From CAZMZW01 sp964571135 (GTDB taxonomy: Bacteria; Chloroflexota; Anaerolineae; Anaerolineales; Anaerolineaceae), in NCBI GenBank assembly GCA_964571135.1, contig CAZMZW010000010.1:1-64000 (forward strand): a stretch of DNA of 64,000 bases, in the 5' to 3' direction. The notes below the pieces were generated by a model. That model was not told where the DNA came from. It ran no database searches and saw only the letters and a program-made list of their open reading frames with translations. Shown here one piece after another: positions 25,426 through 33,295 of the stretch (the first letter of the stretch is position 1; every line of letters begins with the position of its first letter). The position numbers and the translations under genes are program-made.

Positions 25426-26071
25426 TTTAGCTGAGTACAGAACAAGTATCCTCGCAACCCTGCTGGATACCGGCGTTAAATACTCCACCACCACCCTCGA
25501 TGAAGCATTAAGACGGTGTCTCAATGACTACACCAGGGCATTTCCGGATTTCGGTTCTGCCACCATCACTCTGAGCAGCTCAGGAAGAACCATCGCACTC
25601 ACCGCACAGACCGATCTGATCAGTGTATTTACCTGCTTGCATCCCTACGTGAGCACTTTGACGGATATCTACGAACGGGCACGCGAGGATTATTTTATTA
25701 ATTGGGTTGCTGGAGTTCCTTACCTGCATTTCCAGGCATTGCCTTTACCGCTGAGCGGGGACAAGATCTATCTGGAATACACCAAACCCCAGAAGGTGAA
25801 AGACCTGGATTCGGCAACAGCCACCACCATCCGGCTGGACCATAAACCAATACTGATCAGTGGAGCGGCTGGATTCTCTGCATTGATCAGGTCCCAATCC
25901 CTGAATGAATCCTGGGGAGGATTACCCGGGCAAATGCCCAATCTTTCCCAATGGGGAAACATGATGCTTAAGCAGTTCAACGAGCAGTTGGTCATTATCA
26001 AACAAGAATTAAACCTCAATCCTTTCACGAAGAAGGGCTGGGATCTGGATGAGCATGATCATGAAGAATAG
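25415..26071 (+). CDS. Head-tail connector-like phage protein
   Basis: 218 aa. The N-terminus (EYRTSILATLLDTGVKYSTTTLDEALRRCLNDYTRAFP) resembles adaptor proteins that join head and tail, which often begin with a short helical domain predicting loop-rich contacts with the portal. A beta-rich middle and an acidic, histidine-containing C-terminus (DEHDHEE) follow. Assignment is from general resemblance and position between capsid and fibre genes. The AAAGGA ribosome site is good. Confidence 0.5.
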   Translation: MANDLAEYRTSILATLLDTGVKYSTTTLDEALRRCLNDYTRAFPDFGSATITLSSSGRTIALTAQTDLISVFTCLHPYVSTLTDIYERAREDYFINWVAGVPYLHFQALPLPLSGDKIYLEYTKPQKVKDLDSATATTIRLDHKPILISGAAGFSALIRSQSLNESWGGLPGQMPNLSQWGNMMLKQFNEQLVIIKQELNLNPFTKKGWDLDEHDHEE

Positions 26072-26145
26072 TCGGAGCACTCTGCATGATCAGAGTGCGG
26101 AGATCCCAGAAGCGGGGATCCTTCATGGATCCACCGCGGAGGGGA
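26071..26145 (+). repeat. E element 5, containing the ribosome site of the next gene
   Basis: Hairpin 1: GCACTCTG/CAGAGTGC with loop CATGAT. Linker GGAGA. Outer TCCC/GGGA, GAA/GGA, inner GCGG/CCGC, hairpin GGATCC, loop TTCAT, GGATCC. The 3' strand GGAGGGGA lies 7 nt before ATG 26150 and is the only Shine-Dalgarno match, so folding of the element would sequester it. The first base is the last base of the preceding stop codon. Confidence 0.85.
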
Positions 26146-26149
26146 AATA

Positions 26150-26779
26150 ATGCCTACCCCTCAATGGCATCCCTATGACTGGCCAGACGACACTGTCCCG
26201 GTGGGAGGCTTTACTCCCATGCCCTGGGTGCCCCATGCCATCGATCTGGCCACCTGGGTGACCAAGGGCACCAATTGCCCGGCCTGTGATGTGCTTAAAG
26301 GCAGAACCTATCCATTGGGCTATTGGCAGGCCACGGTGATGCCTGGCTGGCACGATGGCTGCGACTGCCGGTTGGTTCAATCCAAGAGCTGGGTGAAGGA
26401 ATCACCTCACGATCTGTGGGGCACTGAGCCTTTCTGGTGGAATCCCACCATGCCTTTGGGTCAGTACCTGATCCAAATGCTTAATAAGTTTTTGAATTAT
26501 TTCAACGGCAGAGCGGAATGGTGGAAGCTGGAAGGCGACGCTTATTCCGGGTTTGATGTTCTCTACCCAATATTTATGAGCATGAACGGAGTTACTTCCG
26601 GACCCTGGACGATGATGAATTACAAGATCAGGGTCCAGGGGTTTGCTTCTGCCAATGCCAGCTACACAAGTTTATTGGATACCAATAAGATCGTTTCCAA
26701 TGTCTGTTTACCCTGGGAAACTTCCAACCGTGAGCTGCCCAATCCCAAGATCGATCTTGTCAGAGCAAGGAATAGATAA
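26150..26779 (+). CDS. Phage protein with Mu gpF-like cysteine motif
   Basis: 209 aa. The segment NCPACDVLKGRTYPLGYWQA, then PGWHDGCDCRL, matches the C..C...G..YP......P..H..C.CRL pattern at the C-terminus of SPP1 gp7/Mu gpF minor head proteins. Here it occurs near the N-terminus (about 42-78) of a protein lacking the rest of gpF, followed by a tryptophan-rich region. It may be a fusion or a freestanding metal-binding or autoprocessing module. Translation probably depends on the ribosome site within E element 5. Confidence 0.55.
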   Translation: MPTPQWHPYDWPDDTVPVGGFTPMPWVPHAIDLATWVTKGTNCPACDVLKGRTYPLGYWQATVMPGWHDGCDCRLVQSKSWVKESPHDLWGTEPFWWNPTMPLGQYLIQMLNKFLNYFNGRAEWWKLEGDAYSGFDVLYPIFMSMNGVTSGPWTMMNYKIRVQGFASANASYTSLLDTNKIVSNVCLPWETSNRELPNPKIDLVRARNR

Positions 26780-26781
26780 TT

Positions 26782-27273
26782 ATGACCGCACCCATCATCG
26801 GAACAGATTGCGACATCACCCTCACTCACCCATCGGTTAATTCCGGTGCTCCCTACGGTTTTGTCATCGCCAATGACCCATCCGTGAAAGGGGGATCTAT
26901 CTCAGTTCAGCGTGCGGTGGACGAGGAGACACTGACCGTATCCATCCGCCTATTCTTGACGGTGCTTCTCGCAGATGATCTAAAGAATCCTGATGGATCC
27001 AAGCACTCGGCTACGAGGTCTCAGATGTACGCCAAGCTGCTGGCATACCTGGACACGAGCGACGGCCTGGCCATAGACACAGTGATGGGCACGTTCGCGG
27101 GACTGGCTCCCCTGGGTTTCAGTGCTACCGAGCTTCACCAGGCGAAGGTATCCCACATCGCCTGCCAGTTCGACAACATCAGCGAGTACCACCCGCCGAT
27201 CACATCCACCCTGTTCAGCAATTCCAAATGGGATGAAGTCACCCTCACCTGGGCGACGAGCTACTGGAGATGA
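26782..27273 (+). CDS. Phage protein of unknown function
   Basis: 163 aa, starting 2 nt after the preceding gene and following GGAA. The composition is mixed alpha/beta with no membrane segment or recognised motif. A tail-completion or connector role would fit the gene order, but nothing in the sequence shows it. It is the last intact gene before a 746-bp repeat-filled gap. Confidence 0.5.
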   Translation: MTAPIIGTDCDITLTHPSVNSGAPYGFVIANDPSVKGGSISVQRAVDEETLTVSIRLFLTVLLADDLKNPDGSKHSATRSQMYAKLLAYLDTSDGLAIDTVMGTFAGLAPLGFSATELHQAKVSHIACQFDNISEYHPPITSTLFSNSKWDEVTLTWATSYWR

Positions 27274-27630
27274 AAATGCACCTGCAGTTTAGTAATGCCC
27301 CAAGTAAGATCGATCTTAGTAAGACCCTTAGTATTGCTGCAGCCTTAATGCGTATAACTGAAACCGCCGTCAGGTTTGCCTTCGCAGTAGCTTTCGGTTT
27401 GCCCGCCGCCCTGAAGGGCGGGCGGGGACGCGCTCCTCGCCAAACCTTCGCTCTGCTCCAGGCACGGGATGCCCTAAACCACACGGCTACGCCTGACTTA
27501 TTACCCGTTCCATTCGGGGATGCCCTTACTGCTAGCCTTCGTGGCGCAACGCTCTCGGTCGCAGAAAGGGCTGACCATTCCCCTCATTCCTTGAATCAAC
27601 AACGGACAAGAGAACGCCCCCTTGCTGCGC

Positions 27631-27711
27631 CCCTTCCCCTCCCCCCCTTTGGAAACCCCTCCAACCCCAACACCCCGCATGGAACATTGAAAGGCAAAGG
27701 GGGGGATAGGG
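27631..27711. repeat. Dispersed repeat, family F (copy 2)
   Basis: CCCTTCCCCTCCCCCCTTTG at left, CAAAGGGGGGGATAGGGG at right and CCTCCAACCCCAACACCCC between, matching the copy at 23211 in order and spacing, with differences concentrated in the centre. Confidence 0.8.
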
Positions 27712-27770
27712 GAGTTATGGGCGCTGGGCTCACCCCGCTCGGGCGTGATGCACGCTCCGGCGGCTGCGGG

Positions 27771-27845
27771 GTCGGAGCTCTCCGCAGGAGCGGAGAGCGC
27801 AGATCCCAGAAGTGGGCCGCCTTCAGGGCGGCACCACGGAGGGGA
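27771..27845 (+). repeat. E element 6
   Basis: Hairpin 1: GCTCTCCGC, loop AGGA, GCGGAGAGC. Linker GCAGA. Outer TCCC/GGGA, GAA/GGA, inner GTGG/CCAC, hairpin GCCGCC, loop TTCAG, GGCGGC. The second half is identical to E2, while hairpin 1 is different in sequence but equal in length. Confidence 0.85.
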
Positions 27846-28019
27846 GATATTCGCGCCGTCGTGGCTAAGCGCCACACGCGGTCAGCCTTAAGCTCCGCTC
27901 TCCCGCCAGAGTTAAATCGGTCTGGCGACTTCGCTTCGCTGGGCTTCCCGCTACGCTCGCCAAGAACGCTCGCACGGCGCAGGTTTTATTCAAGCATATA
28001 ATTATAGAAAGGATTTTCT

Positions 28020-29339
28020 ATGAGTTACCCACTCTCCGCAGACGTTTCCGCTGGCGATATCACCGCTGCAGCACAGTACAACAACCTTAGAGCAGATGCA
28101 CTCAGGTTAGGCAATCTGACCGCTGACGCAGTTAATCTCGGATCCTTGATCGAATTCTTTGAATCCAAGCTCAATATCACCAGGCTGGCCGCCAACACCG
28201 TCCGAGTTGCTGCTTCTGCAGCCGTCCCTGTGGCCATGGTCGTGTACGGTGTCCCGGTCAGAGCCGTGGCCAACGTTGACCTGGCATCCGGCGATGCGCC
28301 CTCCGGTGGTGCGAATACCTGGTACGTGTTTGCCAACCGGGTGGCTGGATCCACTTCTTTTACTCTCAGCGTATCCACGGTCTCAGCTGAGGCAGCCAAC
28401 CAGAGAAGGATCGGTCAGTTCTATTGGGATGGCACTAAGATCGTGAAGGATTCCATCCAGACCGAGCTTTCCCTGCATTTGAAGAACCTGCTTTATTTCA
28501 AAGAACCCATCCGGATGTGCGGAAGGCTGGGTCTGAGCACCGGCGACCCCATCCCTGCAGCAGATATCGCTTCTTCTGCGATCGTTTATTTCACTCCATA
28601 CAAGGGAAATAGAGTTAGCCTGTACGTGCCTAATTATGGCTGGCGGGTTTATACCTTCACAGAGCTTACCCTGGATGTTTCCGGCTACACCACAGCCAAG
28701 AACTATGATATTTTCCTGTACGACAATGCAGGAACCCTTACCCTGGAAGGTTTGGTCTGGTCCAACGATACCCTGCGCGCCACTGCTTTATACAATCAGG
28801 ATGGCGTTTGGGTGAAGACCAACGCCACCGATCGCCTTTACCTGGGGACCATCCGCATGAGCGGAGCCGGCGTCACCTGCGACACACTGAAAGCGCGTTT
28901 CGTTTGGAATAATTACAACCGGGTGATTCGTCCGATCAAGGTCATCGACACTACCGATTCATGGACCTATGCTACCGCCACATGGCGCCAGATGAATGGT
29001 GCTGCTGCCAATAAATTTGAGTACGTTGTGGGTCTGATCGAAGAACCTGTTTTTCTTGAATATATGATGTATGGCACAAATCCAGCTGCCACCCTGGCAT
29101 TTCAAATTGGGGTTGGTTTGGATGTCACCAATGTCACCACTCCGACCCTTAATAATAGCGTTTACTGCCCAACTGTCTCTATCAGCCAAATGGCTTTATG
29201 CATTCTTAATGCTTTCCCGCTTCTTGGCTATCACTATATTGCTTTATTGGAATATGTTACAACCCCCACGGTCACCTTTCTTGGTGATAATGGCGGTACA
29301 ACCGCACAAACAGGAGCTCACGGATGGATCAACTCATAA
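28020..29339 (+). CDS. Phage fibre or baseplate-like structural protein
   Basis: 439 aa, AAAGGA upstream. The N-terminus (SADVSAGDITAAAQYNNLRADALRLG) is the pattern seen at the start of several phage tail-fibre and virion-associated proteins, followed by a beta-rich, Thr/Val/Tyr-rich body typical of trimeric surface fibres. No enzymatic motif was seen. It probably forms the host-contact structure of the particle. It overlaps the next small gene by 16 nt. Confidence 0.6.
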   Translation: MSYPLSADVSAGDITAAAQYNNLRADALRLGNLTADAVNLGSLIEFFESKLNITRLAANTVRVAASAAVPVAMVVYGVPVRAVANVDLASGDAPSGGANTWYVFANRVAGSTSFTLSVSTVSAEAANQRRIGQFYWDGTKIVKDSIQTELSLHLKNLLYFKEPIRMCGRLGLSTGDPIPAADIASSAIVYFTPYKGNRVSLYVPNYGWRVYTFTELTLDVSGYTTAKNYDIFLYDNAGTLTLEGLVWSNDTLRATALYNQDGVWVKTNATDRLYLGTIRMSGAGVTCDTLKARFVWNNYNRVIRPIKVIDTTDSWTYATATWRQMNGAAANKFEYVVGLIEEPVFLEYMMYGTNPAATLAFQIGVGLDVTNVTTPTLNNSVYCPTVSISQMALCILNAFPLLGYHYIALLEYVTTPTVTFLGDNGGTTAQTGAHGWINS

Positions 29340-29590
29340 ATGTCTCTAAACTTCACCAGGAATTGCTTGCTGCCGGTCTTCCGGTCATCAGCGTTCACTC
29401 GGATGGCACGGTCGATTATTCCAGGCTGCTCTCCAAAGCCGAAGAGCTGAAGGTGGAAGCGCTCATCGCTGCCCATGACCCGGTCATTATCTCCACACCC
29501 ACCACCGAGCAGATCGTCTCTGCCCTCTGGAAAAAGGTCATGCTCGGCGATTCCACAGATGCTGATAAAATCTTAGAAATGCTCGAATGA
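29324..29590 (+). CDS. 88-aa phage protein following the fibre gene
   Basis: Starts inside the end of the fibre gene. The product is helical, with the segment HSDGTVDYSRLLSKAEELKVEALIAAHD resembling the 'we act on future position' region of small XkdW-type tail-associated proteins that follow fibre genes. Assembly-chaperone or fibre-accessory function is an inference from position. No membrane segment. Confidence 0.5.
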   Translation: MDQLINVSKLHQELLAAGLPVISVHSDGTVDYSRLLSKAEELKVEALIAAHDPVIISTPTTEQIVSALWKKVMLGDSTDADKILEMLE

Positions 29591-29654
29591 TTATCCTGAG
29601 TTGGATAAAGGATCTCTTAAGAGAACCTTATGAGTCTTTAATAGCGGAGGCAAA

Positions 29655-29912
29655 ATGTCTGATTTTAATATCTGGTTAATCGTAAGCCTTGTGATTGTCA
29701 TTCTGGGTTGCTATTTCACATACAAGAAGAACACATTTGTGGTTGAGATCATCAACTTCATCGCTTTTGTGGGTGCAATCGGCTACGTCATCCTCATGCG
29801 ATACACTTACTGGAGCTGGGCTTTGATCCCTATGATCTGGCTGGCAGGCATGATTGCGGCGGCTGTTTTATTGCTTTTATCCCAGAAGAGGGAGACCAAC
29901 AAAAAGAAATAG
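29655..29912 (+). CDS. Small membrane protein at the end of the phage cassette
   Basis: 85 aa with hydrophobic helices at about 5-22, 28-46 and 52-76 and a strongly basic tail (SQKRETNKKK). A very good ribosome site (GGAGG, 6 nt) precedes it. A second holin candidate, or an unrelated membrane protein. It is the last + gene before transcription switches to the minus strand, so the cassette ends here. Confidence 0.55.
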   Translation: MSDFNIWLIVSLVIVILGCYFTYKKNTFVVEIINFIAFVGAIGYVILMRYTYWSWALIPMIWLAGMIAAAVLLLLSQKRETNKKK

Positions 29913-29933
29913 AAGTTAGTTTTCTTCCTGATT

Positions 29934-31061
29934 TTATGGAAGGGCAAAGAAAAGATCCCACTCCCCGGGATTAATTTCTTTGAAGGATGAATTTAATCCG
30001 GTTAAAACGATCCATGAATTCCCAGGTGCCAGTGCAAATGGTTTTTCCTGGGCATCAAGAAACCGTATGGGTTTTGAGCGATTGGTTACCTTCCATTTAC
30101 CCTCAATCATTTGCCCATTGCGAAAAAAGATCGCTCTTTCTCCGCCGGTATTGCCCCATAATTCCACCTCATGTTTGCTGGGGGCGATCTCATCATATTT
30201 GGCAAATAAAATGATCACATTCGAAAATGCCAGCTGCTGCCCGGTCGTCTTTTCAGTTGAAGGCACCATGAAAATTGTTTCGGCCAGCAATTCATTATTC
30301 ATCCAACGCAAGTATTTGCCGCTGAGTGAATCAAAGCGCCATTCCGTGCGATTGTAAAAATTGAAACGAATGTTCACCTGGCTGGCAGGTTTACTTCCTA
30401 ACGCCGCATGATCGCTGAATTTCATGCCGCTTAGATCGTAGCGATGGTTATCGCTGGCTTGTTGTCCATACCATTTACTTAATTCTGCTGAATCCGCAAA
30501 AACCCCGATGACGCTGTGGGTGTCATTTCCGCAGAAAGCGGGACAGGGCGCCTCAAGGTTGGCTATGGCTCTTCTTCCCAGATCGCCGAAAATAGCTTCA
30601 AGTGTATCGCCATCAGCGCTGCCAAATCCAAGGATGCCTTGATAGAGGTTGACAAGCTGGATATCTACCAATCTTCCTGAACGCACCGGTCCTATGCTTT
30701 TTGCATCCTGGCCGTAAAAGACCGCCAGAAACCGATTTTGACCTGTCCCGATATAGTAATCGAAAACAAGATCAGCGAAAGCCAGCCCGGCATGCGGCCG
30801 ACCCAGGGAAGGATAATTGGAGACTTTGATCATCACCGGACGCCGGTCAAGGTTTGAAGGTTGGGCGACTTCAAGCCCGGTCAGGGGGTCCAATCCTTTT
30901 TGTGCAACTGTCGGCAAAATAGTTACTGTTGGAAGTGTCGGTTGATTTTTAGTAGCCGTTGCCCGGGATGTTGATATTGGGGTATTGACTGCGGATTGAC
31001 AGCCAGATAGAAAAATAGTTGTCAAAAGAAGTAGACAGATATATTTTATTGATCGTTTCAT
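29934..31061 (-). CDS. DUF3048 lipoprotein (YerB family)
   Basis: 375 aa. Signal peptide with lipobox LSGC, then a short Thr/Pro linker, then the DUF3048 pattern: LDPLTGLEV, RRPVMIKVSNYPSLGRPHAG, FADLVFDYYIGTGQNRFLAVFYG, IGPVRSGRLVDIQLV. The family is surface-anchored in Gram-positive and related bacteria and its biochemical role is not established. The start codon lies 6 nt after a TATAAT box, so the mRNA is probably leaderless. Confidence 0.9.
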   Translation of the reverse strand: MKRSIKYICLLLLTTIFLSGCQSAVNTPISTSRATATKNQPTLPTVTILPTVAQKGLDPLTGLEVAQPSNLDRRPVMIKVSNYPSLGRPHAGLAFADLVFDYYIGTGQNRFLAVFYGQDAKSIGPVRSGRLVDIQLVNLYQGILGFGSADGDTLEAIFGDLGRRAIANLEAPCPAFCGNDTHSVIGVFADSAELSKWYGQQASDNHRYDLSGMKFSDHAALGSKPASQVNIRFNFYNRTEWRFDSLSGKYLRWMNNELLAETIFMVPSTEKTTGQQLAFSNVIILFAKYDEIAPSKHEVELWGNTGGERAIFFRNGQMIEGKWKVTNRSKPIRFLDAQEKPFALAPGNSWIVLTGLNSSFKEINPGEWDLFFALP

Positions 31062-31073
31062 AATTCAATTATA
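31062..31073 (-). promoter_or_regulatory. -10 box adjoining a start codon (leaderless type)
   Basis: TATAAT (31073 to 31068 on the minus strand), six nt, then ATG. Transcription normally begins about 7 nt after a -10 box, which would be at the start codon. Confidence 0.6.
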
Positions 31074-31166
31074 AATTGTTCTGATCAACCTCGAACCGTA
31101 CCGCAAAACCATTGGGAATAACCTGCGTATATTAAGGTACAAATAAAAAATGAAAAGGGAATTCAA

Positions 31167-31883
31167 ATGAAAAAGATAAGCCGTCTACTCACAATATTTT
31201 CTATCGCTCTTCTTGCGATGGGTCTCAGCGCTTGTGCAGGGGTAACAAAAACCGAGAGCCGGGATGTAAGCGGTTTTGATTCAATAGCCATCAGCGCTTT
31301 TGGAGAAGTGCGGATACGCCAGGGAACCATGGAATCACTGACCATCGAAGCGCCCAGCGATTATCTGCGTTATATAGAAACCGCTGTGGAAAATAAAACA
31401 CTGACCATCTCCACCCGCCGTGGTTTTATTGGTGCACCTGTCCGCCGGGTGATTTACACCATAACCGTGAAGGATCTAAAAAGCCTGCAGCTCTCCGGTG
31501 CTGGCGCCATAAAAATATTGGATGGTTTTCAAAGCCAGGACTTCAGACTTAATTTAAGCGGGGCAGGCAGCATTGAAATTGATTCGTTGACTGCTAAATC
31601 ATTAACGGTAAACTTCACCAGCGCCGGCGCAATTGTGATTGCGGGTAAAGTGGATACCCAATCAGTGAACCTGAGTGGATTAGGCAGTTATGAGACTGGC
31701 GATTTGGAAAGCAAATTGGTCAATATCAAATTGACTGGTGCCGGAAGCGCAACCTTATGGGCAACCGAGACCCTGGATGTAACGGTTTCAGGAGTTGGTT
31801 CGATCAATTATTATGGAAGCCCGCAGCTTCGCCAGAGTATTACTGGTTTGGGATCAGTCAATAGTAAAGGTGCGCACCGCTAA
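31167..31883 (+). CDS. GIN-domain (DUF2807) lipoprotein
   Basis: 238 aa. Signal peptide with lipobox LSAC followed by a right-handed beta-helix-like domain: repeated LSGAGxxxI units (LQLSGAGAIKI, LNLSGAGSIEI, LTGAGSATLWA, SGVGSINYYG). This is the 'head GIN' domain, known from bacterial surface proteins of uncertain adhesive or structural function. AAGGGAA gives the ribosome site. Divergent from the DUF3048 gene and followed by a strong terminator. Confidence 0.9.
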   Translation: MKKISRLLTIFSIALLAMGLSACAGVTKTESRDVSGFDSIAISAFGEVRIRQGTMESLTIEAPSDYLRYIETAVENKTLTISTRRGFIGAPVRRVIYTITVKDLKSLQLSGAGAIKILDGFQSQDFRLNLSGAGSIEIDSLTAKSLTVNFTSAGAIVIAGKVDTQSVNLSGLGSYETGDLESKLVNIKLTGAGSATLWATETLDVTVSGVGSINYYGSPQLRQSITGLGSVNSKGAHR

Positions 31884-31900
31884 ACACCCTTTATACAGAA

Positions 31901-31933
31901 ACAGCCGCAGAATTTTTCTGTGGCTGTTTTTTT
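31901..31933 (+). terminator. Intrinsic terminator
   Basis: ACAGCCGCAGAA and TTCTGTGGCTGT form a 12-bp stem (one G-T pair) with a 3-nt loop, followed by TTTTTT. It lies 17 nt after the GIN-domain gene stop, between convergent genes. Confidence 0.9.
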
Positions 31934-31956
31934 AATACTCATTTTCATCAATTAAA

Positions 31957-32928
31957 TTATGGCGCAAGAATCTCCTGTGGTTTCAACCAGGACAGGCCCG
32001 TATAATCATAAAACCCGCTGGTGATCTTGTAGATCTGCCGGGTGGCAAGATCCAACCCCAAGATCTGACTTCCCTGGCTGGATTCGCTCACAAATGCCAG
32101 GGTTTTACCATCCGGAGACCAAACCGGGGAACTTACTGTAAAATCACTTTTCGTCACCTGAGTTTCCTGGCTGCCATCGGCGTTCATCACGTACAATTGG
32201 AAATGCTGGTCCGGGCTTCGCTTTGAAATGAAAGCGATTTGTTTTCCATCCGGCGACCAGGCAGGCGAGGAATCATAATCATTATTTTTGGTCAGCTGCC
32301 GGGGATTGCTCCCGCTGGCACCCATGACATTAATTTCAAAATCCCCGTCTAAATTGGACACAAAAGCGATCTCTTGACCATTTGCGGACCAGGCTGCTTG
32401 AGTCTCCTGCGATTTTGCACTGGTAATGGCTCTACTCGTTTTATTGATCATGTCGTAAATGGTTATATCAAAATTCCCATTGCCGTTGGACTGGTAAGCA
32501 ATGGTATTGCCGATTGTTGTTCCTGGCTGCCAGGCTGGTTGAGTGTCATCCACATGGGAAACGACCAGCTGGGTTTGCGCGCTCCCATCGAAGTTCATCG
32601 TGAACAGTTGATAAATCCCATTCACATTCGAGGAATAGGCGATCATTTGCCCATCGGGTGACCAACTGGGAGAAGTATCGGCAAAGCCATTGGTGGTCAA
32701 TTGAGAGTTATTCCTGGTTGCAAAATCAAGGGCGAATATCTCATATTGATCCTTGGAGGTTTTCTGTGCGGCAAAAGCTAATTTACTCGTCTTGCCTTCA
32801 AAAACAGGGTACTCACTTTTACCGGAAGTAATTCGTGCCTGAGGCGCAGAACAACCAGTGATCAGGAACAATAGCAGTGAAAGTAGTATCGTATTCAGAA
32901 GAAGTGAGAATTTTTTTCGAAAAAGCAT
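31957..32928 (-). CDS. TolB-like beta-propeller lipoprotein
   Basis: 323 aa from the ATG at 32928, chosen because GAGGAG lies 8 nt upstream; an in-frame ATG at 32949 lacks a ribosome site. Lipobox ITGC, then at least five PD40/WD-like repeats with the SP.WSPDG..IAF.S signature (PSWSPDGQMIAYSSN, AAWSANGQEIAFVSN, PAWSPDGKQIAFISK, PVWSPDGKTLAFVSE). A surface-anchored propeller probably used for protein or ligand contacts; not part of a Tol-Pal system here. Confidence 0.88.
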   Translation of the reverse strand: MLFRKKFSLLLNTILLSLLLFLITGCSAPQARITSGKSEYPVFEGKTSKLAFAAQKTSKDQYEIFALDFATRNNSQLTTNGFADTSPSWSPDGQMIAYSSNVNGIYQLFTMNFDGSAQTQLVVSHVDDTQPAWQPGTTIGNTIAYQSNGNGNFDITIYDMINKTSRAITSAKSQETQAAWSANGQEIAFVSNLDGDFEINVMGASGSNPRQLTKNNDYDSSPAWSPDGKQIAFISKRSPDQHFQLYVMNADGSQETQVTKSDFTVSSPVWSPDGKTLAFVSESSQGSQILGLDLATRQIYKITSGFYDYTGLSWLKPQEILAP

Positions 32929-33029
32929 TTCTATTTCTCCTCTTTCCATCAGCTTTGCATTATATCGGTATTTCGCACCAATTCGATATGAATAAATGAA
33001 GATGTTACTTCCTGATGATAATGAGTTAT

Positions 33030-33035
33030 TATAAT
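33030..33035 (+). promoter_or_regulatory. Candidate -10 box for the YcgN operon
   Basis: TATAAT 32 nt upstream of the ATG at 33068, in an AT-rich stretch (TTATTATAATGATAATAAG). The -35 region is not clear. Confidence 0.45.
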
Positions 33036-33067
33036 GATAATAAGTTCAAATTCTTGTGAGGTGCGCC

Positions 33068-33295
33068 ATGACCGTCACTCTCTTGGATGGAAGTCTGAAA
33101 CTGGATGTTTTTTACGACTGCAAGGACAGCCAGTTTGATGACCATATCTGCCTGAAGATCATTGAAGACTGCCCGGAAGAAGAAAAAGTATTCTATGCCG
33201 GTGAGACCAATATTTACCTGACTGCCGAACAGGCCCAGCAAATATCCGATGCGCTGCTAAAAGCGGTTCTCCAAAGCGATAAAAAAGCCAAATGA
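33068..33295 (+). CDS. Small conserved-looking protein upstream of the cysteine-cluster gene
   Basis: 75 aa from the ATG at 33068, which has GTGAGG upstream; an upstream GTG at 33056 is the alternative. The product is acidic in the middle (CKDSQFDDHICLKIIEDCPEEE) and ends in a helix with TAEQAQQISDALLKAV. Three cysteines are present. It overlaps the next gene by 4 nt and so is probably co-translated. No family is recognised. Confidence 0.65.
   Translation: MTVTLLDGSLKLDVFYDCKDSQFDDHICLKIIEDCPEEEKVFYAGETNIYLTAEQAQQISDALLKAVLQSDKKAK

Larger units (their letters stand above)
27274..28019. other. Repeat-filled gap where tail genes would be expected
   Basis: A frame starting at 27270 (ATGA overlap with the previous gene, MKMHLQFSNAPSKIDLSKTL...) looks genuine for about 35 codons and then runs into GC-rich repeats, so it may be the stump of a broken gene. 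The rest holds family F copy 2, E element 6 and short inverted GC-rich blocks (GCCCGCC/GGCGGGC near 27.40 kb). The long ORFs crossing it are repeat translations, not genes. Confidence 0.6.

Noticed and set aside
18745..26145. E elements as self-cleaving ribozymes of the twister or hammerhead type
   Set aside because: A CCC...GGAGGG resemblance to twister exists, but the conserved UAA cleavage region and the expected pseudoknot order are missing; no hammerhead CUGANGA/GAAA core is present.
18745..26145. E elements as integron attC sites or a CRISPR array
   Set aside because: No R/L core boxes (RYYYAAC/GTTRRRY), no integrase, and no regular repeat-spacer spacing.
27270..28001. 243-codon ORF across the repeat-rich gap
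   Set aside because: After about 35 codons it is the translation of F and E repeats (SQKWAAFRAAPRRG-like), arginine/alanine/proline-rich with no domain.
16031..29912. Complete temperate prophage
   Set aside because: No integrase, repressor, attachment repeats, replication or tail genes could be found.
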